From: Mangrovimicrobium sp033283325
GTDB taxonomy: Bacteria; Pseudomonadota; Gammaproteobacteria; Pseudomonadales; Halieaceae
Length of the DNA stretch: 64,000 bases
Direction: 5' to 3'
Assembly: GCA_033283325.1 (NCBI GenBank)
Contig: JAWMQO010000001.1
Span: forward strand, 1,302,001-1,366,000
The position numbers and the translations under genes were made by a program. Positions 51,566 through 60,255 of this stretch are shown in pieces. The stretch's first letter is position 1, and each line of letters begins with the position of its first letter. Below the pieces are notes generated by a model that was given only the letters and a program-made list of their open reading frames with translations, was not told the origin of the DNA and searched no databases.

Positions 51566-53503
51566 GTGGGTCCGATTCTGCCTCGCCTGAAACGGTTATT
51601 GCCAAGCCTGTGCATGGCGCTGTGCGGCGTGAGCAATGCACAGGGCTGGCAGCACTACGGCGGAGATCCGGGCGGACGACATTACTCGACGCTGGCGCAG
51701 ATCGACCGCGACAACGTGGAAGCCCTTGATGTCGCCTGGATATTTCGCAGCGGCGACGAAGCGCGCTTTGGCGAGGCGATGGCCCGTACCTCCGCCCAGA
51801 GCACGCCGATCCTGCTGCCAGCGGAAGCCGGCGAATCCCTGGTCTATTGCACACCCTTCGACCGGGTGATCGCGCTGGACCCCGACAATGGCGGGCAGCG
51901 CTGGGAATTCGACCCGGGGATCGACCGCGGCGGCGACCGGCCTTTTCGCTGCCGCGGCGTGGCCTACGCGGAGGAGGCGCGCACGCCCGCTGAAAATGCC
52001 TGCAGGCACCGCCTCTACCTGGCGACCCACGACCGCCGCCTGTGGGCAATAGACGCCCTCGACGGAACACCCTGTCCGGGCTTCGGCGAGGGTGGCAGCG
52101 TAGCCCTTTATGGAGTGGCGGAATTCGCAGCAGGGGATGTCAGCACATCCTCGCCGCCGGTCATTGCGAGAGACATGGTCATCACCGGTTCTACCGTCAT
52201 CGACTTCGCGCGGGCAGAAACACCCCGGGGCACGGTGCAGGCTTTCGACGCACTCAGCGGGGAACCGCGCTGGCAATTCGACCCACTGGAAGGTCACCCC
52301 GGCAGCGGCAGCGCCAACGTCTGGGCGCCGATCTCCGTGGACGCCGACAACGGCCTGCTCTTCCTGCCCACCAGCGCGCCCTCCCCCGACTATTACGGCG
52401 TTGCGCGCCCCGGCGACAATCGCTACGCCAACAGTATCGTCGCCCTGGACATCACCAGCGGCGACGTGCGTTGGCACTTCCAGCATGTGCGCCACGACCT
52501 CTGGGACTACGACACCCCGGCCCAGCCGATCCTCTTCGACTGGCGCCGCGATGGCGCAAAGGTGCCCGCCCTGGCCCAGGTAACCAAGCAGGGTTTCGTG
52601 TTCGTGCTCAACAGGCTTACCGGCGAGTCCTTCTGGGAAATCACCGAGCAGCCCGTGCCGCCTTCGGATATTCCCGGCGAGCACGCCGCCCCCACCCAGC
52701 CCAAACCCATCGCCCCGCCGCAGTTGATAGACCCCTTCGTCACACCGGAAAACGCCTGGGGGCTGACACCCTGGGATCGCGGGGACTGCAAGCGACAATT
52801 GACGGCCTTGGGCAACCTGGGCCTGTTCACACCGATCAGCGAAAAGCTCACCATCATGTTCCCCGGCAGCCTGGGCGGCGCCAACTGGGGCGGCGGAGCC
52901 TTGCTGGATGACGCGGGTATCCTGCTGGTCAACGTCAACAACCTCGCCTTCACCGGCCGCCTGCTACCGATATCGGAAAACGCTGAAACCGTCGAAGGCC
53001 AGGACCATCCCGCTGCCGGCCAGCGCATGCGGGTCAACATGCGCGGCACGCCCTACAGCGTCGATATCGGCGCCCTGCAGTCCCCACTCGGCATACCCTG
53101 CAACGCGCCGCCCTGGGGCAAGCTTGTCGCCGTGGACCTCTACCGCGGAGTGATCGACTGGGAAGTACCACTCGGATCGGTGCACGAAATGGGCCCGGTA
53201 AACCTGCCCTTCCACATCGAGTGGGGTACCCCCAACCTCGGCGGCGGTATCGCCACCGCGGGCGGCCTGTTCTTTATCGCCGCGACCATGGACCGCCAGT
53301 TCCGCGCCTTCGACAGCCACAGCGGCGAGTCCCTGTGGCGTTACACACTGCCGGTGGATGCCACCGCCCTGCCCATGACCTATGACTACAAGGGCCGGCA
53401 ATATGTGGTGATCAACGCCGGGGGCCATTCCATGTTCCAGCGCGGCTACGGCGATTACCTCTATGCTTTCGCCCTGCCCGACAGCGAGAGTGAAACCGAG
53501 TGA
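51566..53503 (+). CDS. PQQ-dependent dehydrogenase (glucose/quinate family, soluble)
   Basis: 645 residues. A signal peptide (cleavage near SNA-QG, about 25) precedes an eight-bladed quinoprotein propeller. WQHYGGDPGGRHYSTLAQID, GGDRPFRCRGVAYAEEA and WHFQHVRHDLWDYDTPAQP match the PQQ-dependent membrane glucose/quinate dehydrogenase family. The five N-terminal membrane helices of those enzymes are missing, so this form is periplasmic. PQQ synthesis genes are not in the window. The GTG start 9 nt after the previous gene implies cotranscription. The substrate is unknown; a sugar, polyol or cyclic alcohol is plausible. Confidence 0.9.
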   Translation: MGPILPRLKRLLPSLCMALCGVSNAQGWQHYGGDPGGRHYSTLAQIDRDNVEALDVAWIFRSGDEARFGEAMARTSAQSTPILLPAEAGESLVYCTPFDRVIALDPDNGGQRWEFDPGIDRGGDRPFRCRGVAYAEEARTPAENACRHRLYLATHDRRLWAIDALDGTPCPGFGEGGSVALYGVAEFAAGDVSTSSPPVIARDMVITGSTVIDFARAETPRGTVQAFDALSGEPRWQFDPLEGHPGSGSANVWAPISVDADNGLLFLPTSAPSPDYYGVARPGDNRYANSIVALDITSGDVRWHFQHVRHDLWDYDTPAQPILFDWRRDGAKVPALAQVTKQGFVFVLNRLTGESFWEITEQPVPPSDIPGEHAAPTQPKPIAPPQLIDPFVTPENAWGLTPWDRGDCKRQLTALGNLGLFTPISEKLTIMFPGSLGGANWGGGALLDDAGILLVNVNNLAFTGRLLPISENAETVEGQDHPAAGQRMRVNMRGTPYSVDIGALQSPLGIPCNAPPWGKLVAVDLYRGVIDWEVPLGSVHEMGPVNLPFHIEWGTPNLGGGIATAGGLFFIAATMDRQFRAFDSHSGESLWRYTLPVDATALPMTYDYKGRQYVVINAGGHSMFQRGYGDYLYAFALPDSESETE

Positions 53504-55491
53504 AAGGCCTGCTGAAATTTTCCCTCTTCGGCATGCTGGGTATCGCCCTGCTTGTCGGCGGTGCGGCCTTGATGATCGAGTCGCCACTGAAAACGCTGGA
53601 AAGCTTCGCCCTGCGCAACGCCGACAAACTGCCGCTGGCCTACCTCGGCGAAAAGCTCTTCGACAGGGACTGCGCGAGTTGCCATGACAACCCGGCCATG
53701 CACGCACCGACGCGTGAAGCCCTCGCCGGCTTCTCCCGCGAGAGCCTGATGATCGCCATGGAGTTCGGCAAGATGCAGCCCATGGCCGCCCACCTCAGCA
53801 AGCAGGAGCGCGGCCTGATCGCGATCTACCTGACCGCCGGGGCCGACGAGGTCGATGGCTGGGTCGAGACCCACCGTTGCACTGGGCCGGGCAGCGGCGA
53901 CGAGACGCCTTACGCCCTCGACTGGGGATTGGGCACACACAACCGGCGCTTTGTCGATACGGCGCAGGCCGGTCTCGACCGCGACAATGTCGGCAGCCTC
54001 GAACTGGCCTGGACCCTGGCCTTTCCTCGCGTCACCGATATGCGTTCCCAGCCCGCTGTAGTAGGCGACACCCTCTACTTCGGCGACAAGACCGGCCGCC
54101 TCTACGCCATCGACCGCTTCGAGGGCTGCATCCGCAGGCATACCCGAGTGTTCAGCGGTATCCGTTCGGCGATTACCGTGGCCAGTCTGAGCAGCGGCCA
54201 GCGCCTGCTGGTATTCGCCGATTCCACCGCCTCGATCTTCGCCGTGGACCCGGAAAGCCTGGAGACCGTCTGGCAAAGTTCTGCCCGGCTCTACGACACA
54301 TCCATCATCACCGGCTCCATCAGCTACTACGAAGACAGGCTCTTCGTTCCGGTTTCCTCCTACGAGGTGGCCGTCGCTGGCAGCCCGGCCCATGCCTGCT
54401 GCCAGTCCCACGGCGGTGTCATCGCCCTCGACGCCCGAGACGGAAAGGAAATCTGGCAGTGGCACAGCACAGGGGAGGCCACGCTACAGGGAAAGAATTC
54501 CGCGGGCATTGAACAATACGGGCCCTCCGGCGCGGCGGTATGGACCACCCCGGCCATCGACGGGAAGCGCCGCCGCATCTACGTCGGTACCGGCGAAAAC
54601 CTCACGCACCCGGCAACGGATACCTCGGACGCCATCATCGCGCTGGACATGGACAGCGGTGAACCAGCCTGGCGCTTCCAGGCCACTGCCGGGGACGTGT
54701 GGAATGCGGCCTGCCTGAACGGCGGGCCCAATTGCCCGGTAAACCCCGGCGGTGATTTCGACTTCGGCGCCTCGGTCATCATCCACGAACTGGAAGATGG
54801 CAGCGAGCAACTCCTCGCCGGACAGAAATCCGGCGAAATCTTCGCGCTAAATCCTGACCCCCACGGCTTTGACGGCGGAGTCATCTGGCGCCAGCGCGTC
54901 AGCCAGGGCACCACCAACGGCGGCATTCACTGGGGCATGGCGCTGTCCGGAGACAAACTGCTGGTGCCGGTGGCCGACCCGGAGCGTAAGCGTCCCGGCT
55001 ACACCCCGAGGCCGGGCCTCTACGCCATTGATGCAATTAGCGGGAAGGTGCTCTGGGAACAGCCGGTCTCCCGCGGCTGCGACTTCGACCCGGCGAACAC
55101 GCCCCTGGTGGGGCTCGAAAGCACCCGCTCCGGCAAGCAGCCCGTGCTCGCGGACATGTACCGCTGCTCCTTCTACTACGGCCTCTCCGCCGCCACCACG
55201 GCAACGCCTGAACTCGCCTTCAGCGCGGGGCTGGATGGTGTGATCCGGGCCTACGATATCGCCACGGGCGAGATCCTGTGGCAGGCTGAAACTGCGGTGC
55301 CAACCGATGCGGGTAATGGCCTAAGCGGACACGGCGGCGCCATCGATGTGGGCGGACAGGCTCTGGCTGGCGGCTGGCTCTACGTCCAGTCCGGGTACTC
55401 GATGTTCGGGCAGTTGCCGGGTAATGTACTGTTTGCGTTCAAGTCAGCCCAGAGCATGGACGCCAAAGCCACTCCGCCAAAGCCCGAGTAA
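53500..55491 (+). CDS. Cytochrome c–PQQ-type propeller dehydrogenase (polyvinyl alcohol dehydrogenase-like)
   Basis: 663 residues, starting in an ATGA-type overlap (4 nt) with the preceding gene; the codon is GTG. An N-terminal helix (about 5–26) may be anchor or signal. A cytochrome c domain with CASCH (Cys58, Cys61, His62) and a Met-containing KMQPMAAHL segment follows, then a PQQ-type propeller (about 125–650). Haem first, propeller second is the order of polyvinyl alcohol dehydrogenase, unlike quinohaemoprotein alcohol dehydrogenases, which carry haem at the end. It could take electrons from its own propeller and pass them to the respiratory chain. Confidence 0.85.
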   Translation: MKGLLKFSLFGMLGIALLVGGAALMIESPLKTLESFALRNADKLPLAYLGEKLFDRDCASCHDNPAMHAPTREALAGFSRESLMIAMEFGKMQPMAAHLSKQERGLIAIYLTAGADEVDGWVETHRCTGPGSGDETPYALDWGLGTHNRRFVDTAQAGLDRDNVGSLELAWTLAFPRVTDMRSQPAVVGDTLYFGDKTGRLYAIDRFEGCIRRHTRVFSGIRSAITVASLSSGQRLLVFADSTASIFAVDPESLETVWQSSARLYDTSIITGSISYYEDRLFVPVSSYEVAVAGSPAHACCQSHGGVIALDARDGKEIWQWHSTGEATLQGKNSAGIEQYGPSGAAVWTTPAIDGKRRRIYVGTGENLTHPATDTSDAIIALDMDSGEPAWRFQATAGDVWNAACLNGGPNCPVNPGGDFDFGASVIIHELEDGSEQLLAGQKSGEIFALNPDPHGFDGGVIWRQRVSQGTTNGGIHWGMALSGDKLLVPVADPERKRPGYTPRPGLYAIDAISGKVLWEQPVSRGCDFDPANTPLVGLESTRSGKQPVLADMYRCSFYYGLSAATTATPELAFSAGLDGVIRAYDIATGEILWQAETAVPTDAGNGLSGHGGAIDVGGQALAGGWLYVQSGYSMFGQLPGNVLFAFKSAQSMDAKATPPKPE

Positions 55492-55519
55492 AACGCGGGC
55501 GAAACCACAAAGGATTTCT

Positions 55520-56158
55520 ATGGAACACCAGTTCTGGTTCAACAAGTGGGAAAGCAACGAGATCGGCTTTCACATGGATGAGGTCAACCCGGTGCTGCTA
55601 CGCTTCGAAGCGCGCCTGGGCCTCGGCGCCGGGGATCGCATATTCGTCCCCCTGTGCGGAAAGACGCTCGATATCGGCTACCTGCTCACACGCGGTTGCC
55701 GGGTGGCGGGCGCCGAACTCAGTGAAAGCGCAGTGCAGCAATTATTTGAAAATCTCGGGCACACCCCTGAGGTCACGCCACAGGGAAATTTAATCCAGTA
55801 CAGCGCGCCCGGCCTGGATATTTTCGTCGGTGATATTTTTGAGTTGTCGCCCGAGGTACTGGGTGCCGTGGACGCCGTCTACGACCGGGCCGCGCTCGTG
55901 GCGCTACCGCCGGAGATGCGTAAACGTTACGCCAGCCACCTGGTGACGCTGACAGATTCGGCGCGGCAACTGCTGGTCTGCTTCGATTACGACCAGCGGC
56001 AAATGGAAGGGCCTCCGTTTGCCGTGTTGGAAAAGGAAGTCAGGGCACTGTACGAGGACTGCTATGGGCTCACCCAACTGAGCGGAGATGCTGTGCCAGG
56101 CGGATTGAAAGGCAAGTGCGAGGCCCTGGAGATTGTCTGGCTGATGCAGCCCGGATAA
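55520..56158 (+). CDS. tpm: Thiopurine S-methyltransferase family protein
   Basis: 212 residues, SAM-dependent. FWFNKWESNEIGFHMDEVNPVL, FVPLCGKTLDIGYLL (SAM motif) and CFDYDQRQMEGPPFAV are the bacterial Tpm signatures. Bacterial members methylate thiopurines and selenium or tellurium compounds. ATG at 55520 with AAAGGAT upstream. It lies 28 nt after the propeller dehydrogenase, so it may be on the same transcript. Confidence 0.94.
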   Translation: MEHQFWFNKWESNEIGFHMDEVNPVLLRFEARLGLGAGDRIFVPLCGKTLDIGYLLTRGCRVAGAELSESAVQQLFENLGHTPEVTPQGNLIQYSAPGLDIFVGDIFELSPEVLGAVDAVYDRAALVALPPEMRKRYASHLVTLTDSARQLLVCFDYDQRQMEGPPFAVLEKEVRALYEDCYGLTQLSGDAVPGGLKGKCEALEIVWLMQPG

Positions 56159-56255
56159 AACCAGGCCTTCAATCAGCCAAGGTGTGCAGTTCCCTTGCTG
56201 TCGTGTCGCCTTGCCTTGGGCTCCGCCCAGGCCATCAGCAAACCCTCACTGCGAA

Positions 56256-57296
56256 TCACGGGGGAAAAAGCTTGATCCCGTCCCACCCCACACTATCGAC
56301 CAGAGCCTTGAGCTTTGGCGGTCTGTAATCCCGGTCTTTGAGGTAGCGGGCTTTCACCGATTCGTGGATGAAGGTCGGTTTGTCCTTGACGATAAGGTCC
56401 CGGTGCAATGGCTTGCTGAACCTGTAGATGTGGCGGCGTGAGCGGTTCAAGGGCGCCTTGCCCCCATCAGTCAGCCGATCACGAATATGTTGCTCAAGCT
56501 TCAGACCGACTTTTTCAGCCTCATCCAGCATCCACCCCAGGGCGATGTCGGAAACGTTCGCGCCGCTTTTCTTGTCCGGCGGATAGGAGCCACCGATATC
56601 GCTATGCACGCCTGAGAACCATACCTGTTTCAGGTTGGTCTCCTTGCGCGGCATCCAGATCGTCGGCTCGAAATCCTCACGCCGCTCGTCAATGGCAAGG
56701 GCGTGGCGGGCGAACTTCACGTTGGAGCCCATCTTGGTGTCGTAGAACTCGTCTTTACGGTCGAAGAGCCCGAGCACGCTGAAGGGAATACCCAGGGCAC
56801 CGACCGTGTCCCAGACGCCGACAAATTTCACCTCGCGTGAATCGTATGAGAAATCCCTGCGAAATTTGACCGAGCCTTCAGCGTCAGGATGGTACTTCTT
56901 GTTGGTGCTCTTGTAGATTTTCCAGGCCTCGCCAATCAGCTTCGCGTCTTCGCGCTTGACGATGCCACAATTGTTTATCAGTCCACACAATGCCCTGACG
57001 GTATAGGCACCGCGACTGAAACCGAAGAGGTAAATGTTGTCGCCCTCGCTGTAGTTCTGGACGATATAGCGATAGCCGTCGAGAATATTCTTGTGGATCC
57101 CCCGCCCGGTGGCCCCTGCAATGACAGACTGGTGATAAGAACCCAGCCCCCAGTCGTAAAACACATGCTGCTTCGCACTGCCGCTGCGCGGTTTGATCGC
57201 GCGGGCGAGCTTCAGGACGTTGGTGGGGTAATCGTTCTCGAGGTCTTCTTCCGGACGGTTCCAGGTTCCGTCAGCACAGATGACGATGTTTGCCAT
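56256..57296 (-). CDS. DUF2235 alpha/beta-hydrolase (Tle1-like phospholipase domain)
   Basis: 346 residues. VICADGTWNRPEEDLENDYPTN at the start (read as two blocks), the nucleophile elbow GFSRGAY and VGVWDTVGALGIP define the DUF2235 family, the catalytic domain of type VI secretion phospholipase effectors (Tle1) and of stand-alone cytosolic hydrolases. No VgrG, PAAR or immunity gene is nearby. A strong AAGGAGG ribosome site precedes ATG at 57296; the longer frame is rejected. GC content is lower than in the genes to the left, so it may already belong to, or border, the island. Confidence 0.88.
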   Translation of the reverse strand: MANIVICADGTWNRPEEDLENDYPTNVLKLARAIKPRSGSAKQHVFYDWGLGSYHQSVIAGATGRGIHKNILDGYRYIVQNYSEGDNIYLFGFSRGAYTVRALCGLINNCGIVKREDAKLIGEAWKIYKSTNKKYHPDAEGSVKFRRDFSYDSREVKFVGVWDTVGALGIPFSVLGLFDRKDEFYDTKMGSNVKFARHALAIDERREDFEPTIWMPRKETNLKQVWFSGVHSDIGGSYPPDKKSGANVSDIALGWMLDEAEKVGLKLEQHIRDRLTDGGKAPLNRSRRHIYRFSKPLHRDLIVKDKPTFIHESVKARYLKDRDYRPPKLKALVDSVGWDGIKLFPP

Positions 57297-57634
57297 GACT
57301 TTGCCTCCTTGGCTCGGTTTTCGCAATCGTATCGATATAGCTTTGTGCTGGCGAGGTCTATTACCGGGAATTACGGATCGCATTGAGTGTTTTTATTAAA
57401 AGCAGGCTTCCAAACAAGGACTCTTTTATAGGTTTTTGATCTAACGCTCATGTGAATATGCGCTAGCCGCTTCTAGGGCTCTCCACTTTCAATATATCCA
57501 TGCTTAGACTACGGTTATACAGGGCAATAAGGCGCTAAGCGAACCGGAAAGGCATTGGAAATTTGGAGAATTAAATTCTTCTTATCGTCCAATTTGGCAA
57601 CCATCTCCGATGGTAATCTAGCCAGTCAAAACAG
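57297..57634. other. Intergenic region at the left edge of the low-GC island
   Basis: 338 nt of AT-rich DNA, in contrast with the GC-rich left part of the window. It lies between divergent genes and must contain their promoters. I see no tRNA, repeat or clear attachment site. Confidence 0.4.
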
Positions 57635-57640
57635 GTGTGG

Positions 57641-58378
57641 ATGATGACTTCTTCCCTCGCACAATTTCAAACTCTGGTGCTGGCAGTTTGTCTTTTAACC
57701 CTTGTGGGGTGTGATGACGATAACGATGGACCACGGAAGCCTTTTGATCAGTTTAGTTACTCAGTACTCACGAGCGACACCGGGTCAGGAGTCGACCTTC
57801 TCCCGGAGTTGCAAAATTCGGTATTGCCCAAATTAGAAAATTCAGGAGCAAAAGTCTTTGCAATTTGGAACCGAGCATCTAACACCAACAATAATTTGAC
57901 GGAAATTGCCGAAGATAAATTGGTTGTAATGCTTCGATGGAAAGAAGTGAAAGCCACTACCCTTTCGGATGAACTGTCAGCGATGGATGGAGTTACTAAT
58001 ATTGCAACTTCAATGTGGGAGGTGAGCCTTCGAGGTAGCGATGATGCGATAGAAACCGGTACGGGGTTCTACATCCATCGCTTCAACAGATACTTGAGTG
58101 AGAATGTTGATGATGCTCTCGATTTGAGTGAGCAGGCATGGGTAACCTCGGAGCCATACTGGGAGAATCAGGTAGTTGGTGTTTGGCGAAACCTGGATGC
58201 GGTGGATGAAAGCAACGGCATAACCCAGCTTCTGCGAATTGCCTGGTATCGAGATTGGAACCATTGGCAAGACACAAGAGACATATATCAAGAGCCTGAA
58301 TCAGCCGAAATCTTCATCCAGCGATTTTTTCTACAAATTGATGACGAGGGTTGGTCTGGCAATCTGCAGCCTCGGTGA
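57641..58378 (+). CDS. Hypothetical lipoprotein
   Basis: 245 residues with a lipoprotein signal ending LLTLVGC. The mature part (DDDNDGPRKPFDQFSYSVLT...) is acidic, with Trp-rich stretches (IAWYRDWNHWQDTRDIYQEP). The pattern of alternating strands and helices resembles dimeric alpha-beta barrel domains of the NIPSNAP type, a weak guess. Start: ATG 57641, six nt after AGGTG. Codon use is A/T-rich relative to core genes, which suggests transfer. No partner gene is evident. Confidence 0.7.
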   Translation: MMTSSLAQFQTLVLAVCLLTLVGCDDDNDGPRKPFDQFSYSVLTSDTGSGVDLLPELQNSVLPKLENSGAKVFAIWNRASNTNNNLTEIAEDKLVVMLRWKEVKATTLSDELSAMDGVTNIATSMWEVSLRGSDDAIETGTGFYIHRFNRYLSENVDDALDLSEQAWVTSEPYWENQVVGVWRNLDAVDESNGITQLLRIAWYRDWNHWQDTRDIYQEPESAEIFIQRFFLQIDDEGWSGNLQPR

Positions 58379-58743
58379 TCAATCAGTTTGTTGTCCTTTA
58401 CGACCTATGGAGAAACGGGCCAGCCCTTTTTGGTCGAGTTTGATCTATTTCAACTAGTAACTGTGCAGCTCGCAAAGCTGTTCATTACCAACTTGATACC
58501 GGACTGTACACACATCAATTCTGTCCTAAAAGGACTCTGACCCCTTTCTTCAAAATGCCCCGGAACAGATAGCTTCAATGCGTTTTCTGGAACTGGCCCC
58601 CTTGACCCCCGTGCGGTATCGCTCCAGCGAGAAAGGCCGCTTCCACCTCGATGCAACATTAAGCAAAAGTAAATTAATTGAGTGGACTCGATCGCAGGCG
58701 TCTGAAAAAATCTAGCCCTAAATAACAAATCTTTCCAGGGGCG
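58379..58743. other. Non-coding stretch with a RAYT/REP-like end motif
   Basis: 365 nt without a credible gene. At 58523–58547 the sequence reads, on the minus strand, GGGGTCAGAGTCCTTTTAGG, a motif common at the ends of REP-associated (RAYT/IS200-like) transposable units. GTCCT/AGGAC (58523–58535) forms a mini-hairpin. A second similar GGGGGTCAAGG is near 58595–58606. No transposase remains. The rest may hold the promoter of the collagen-like gene. Confidence 0.4.
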
Positions 58744-58749
58744 TTGAAT

Positions 58750-59760
58750 ATGGCACACCTGTTCCCAAAACACTGGGTCCACAGAAAATTCATGGCAAGC
58801 CTGCTTCTATTGTTTGCCATGGGTGCTCTGCCAGCATTCGCGGCTGATGAAGGTAAGCCAATCGTCAACCGCATTATGGTGGAAAGTGATCTGGTACGAA
58901 TTTATGGCGAGAACCTGAAGCGCAATAGCGGGCAAGCTCTTTTCTTTGCAGTTGATGGTAGCGACACGCTGTTCGAAGTGGTTCCTAATACCTTTGAAGA
59001 TGGCTATCTGGAATTTTACTTGCCTTACGATGCACCGGACGGACAGTACCGATTGTCAGTCGGTCGGCGGGAAGATAACGCTCAGACACTTGCTCTTATC
59101 AATGTAGGATCTGGTGGTCCAGAGGGGCCGCAAGGTCCGGAGGGGCCGCAAGGTCCGGAGGGGCCACAAGGTCCGGAGGGGCCGCAAGGTCCGGAGGGGC
59201 CACAAGGTCCGGAGGGGCCACAAGGTCCAACTGGAGCTGACGGAGTTGCGGGGCCGCAAGGCCCGGCTGGCCCTGTTGGCGCCACCGGCCCGGAAGGTAC
59301 CACCGGCCCGGAAGGCCCCGTTGGAGCTACCGGCCCAACAGGGCCTCAGGGACCACAAGGTGCGCCTGGAGGTGGCGTAAAGCTTTTCGACGGGATCGCA
59401 CCAACTTCCGGGCATATTTATGGTGGAACGCCCTCCTCGGTGGAGATTCCGATCCTGGAGGTGCCTGCGAGTGGCAATGTCCAGTGCAACGTAATGCTTA
59501 GGCTACAAAATCTGGAGGATTTTGCGGTGCCGATCGTAGCAGTACTTGGGGATGGTGTTACCTTCAATGCCTACGACGAAGCATTGTTCACGCTAAATGC
59601 TGCTCAATTTTACCGCCTCCATATGCGCGTTCGTGGCACCACATGGCCAGCCGGCGCTCGCGCTTTACGCGTATTTTTTAGCACAGGAGACGATTACGTG
59701 AGCGTATCTGGCGTAGCGGTCAGTAATATAACTTACGACTGTTTGGTCGTGCCGAGCTAA
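58750..59760 (+). CDS. Secreted collagen-like repeat protein
   Basis: 336 residues. A signal peptide (about 1–32, ending AFA-AD) precedes an N-terminal beta domain (about 33–120) with IPT-like strands (IVNRIMVESDLVRIYGENL). A collagen-like region of about 28 Gly-X-Y triplets (about 123–210) starts with repeated GPEGPQ. A globular C-terminal domain of about 125 residues (about 211–336) contains Cys residues and probably trimerises the helix. Bacterial collagens of this type are exported fibres or tail-fibre-like proteins. ATG 58750 is chosen, with AGGGG upstream. Confidence 0.88.
   Translation: MAHLFPKHWVHRKFMASLLLLFAMGALPAFAADEGKPIVNRIMVESDLVRIYGENLKRNSGQALFFAVDGSDTLFEVVPNTFEDGYLEFYLPYDAPDGQYRLSVGRREDNAQTLALINVGSGGPEGPQGPEGPQGPEGPQGPEGPQGPEGPQGPEGPQGPTGADGVAGPQGPAGPVGATGPEGTTGPEGPVGATGPTGPQGPQGAPGGGVKLFDGIAPTSGHIYGGTPSSVEIPILEVPASGNVQCNVMLRLQNLEDFAVPIVAVLGDGVTFNAYDEALFTLNAAQFYRLHMRVRGTTWPAGARALRVFFSTGDDYVSVSGVAVSNITYDCLVVPS
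59116..59223 (+). repeat. Six 18-bp tandem repeats encoding GPEGPQ
   Basis: Six consecutive copies of an 18-bp unit (GGTCCGGAGGGGCCGCAA, with A/G changes at two sites) start at 59116, 59134, 59152, 59170, 59188 and 59206. Near-identity at the DNA level, including silent positions, indicates recent expansion by slippage or recombination. It remains in frame, so copy number can vary the collagen length. Confidence 0.95.
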
Positions 59761-59969
59761 TTGGCTAGATGCCAGGTGACGCGATTGGTTCGGGAAATTG
59801 GAGTCGGGTCATCTCCGAATAGACACCCTATCTAACTGTTTTATATATATTTTAACTCATATAAACAACGCTTTTACCCCCATATATACCCCCTTAAGGG
59901 ACCTTTAACCCTGCTGTCATTAGAAAATTGTACCCCGCCCCAGCTAGCCAAAAGCGTTATCCTTCCGCG
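59761..59969. other. AT-rich intergenic stretch
   Basis: 209 nt, strongly A/T-rich near 59835–59880, including the palindrome CCCTTAAGGG (59892–59901). No gene or terminator can be supported; it may hold promoters of the small genes that follow. Confidence 0.3.
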
Positions 59970-60143
59970 ATGGAAGAGAAACAGATATTACGGAAGCAAG
60001 CAGCCCGCGCAGGGCGAAAACTCATCGGACTAGGGGTGCTCTTGGGAATACTCCTAGGGTTTGGCGCAGGATTAGTGGTCGCTGATATGAACATTCAGCG
60101 TGTAACGATTATTAATCCAGTTTGCGATGCCACGAGGACCTAG
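59970..60143 (+). CDS. Small membrane protein, hypothetical
   Basis: 57 residues if started at the ATG 59970. A basic N-terminus (EEKQILRKQAARAGRK) precedes one hydrophobic helix (LIGLGVLLGILLGFGAGLVV) and a short tail, so it should be inner-membrane with N-in topology. No ribosome site is clear, which lowers confidence. Function unknown. Confidence 0.45.
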   Translation: MEEKQILRKQAARAGRKLIGLGVLLGILLGFGAGLVVADMNIQRVTIINPVCDATRT

Positions 60144-60255
60144 GTCCCCCTTTCCCGGAATCGCTCCCCCGGTGCTGCTACACTGTACGAGCAACAAACG
60201 AGCACTAAGATGGGAGGGAATCCTGTCGAACCGAAATACACGGAGGTAGCCTCAC

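Noticed and set aside
59116..59223. Regular short repeats considered as a CRISPR array
   Set aside because: The units are adjacent with no spacers and encode Gly-Pro triplets in frame; no cas gene is present.
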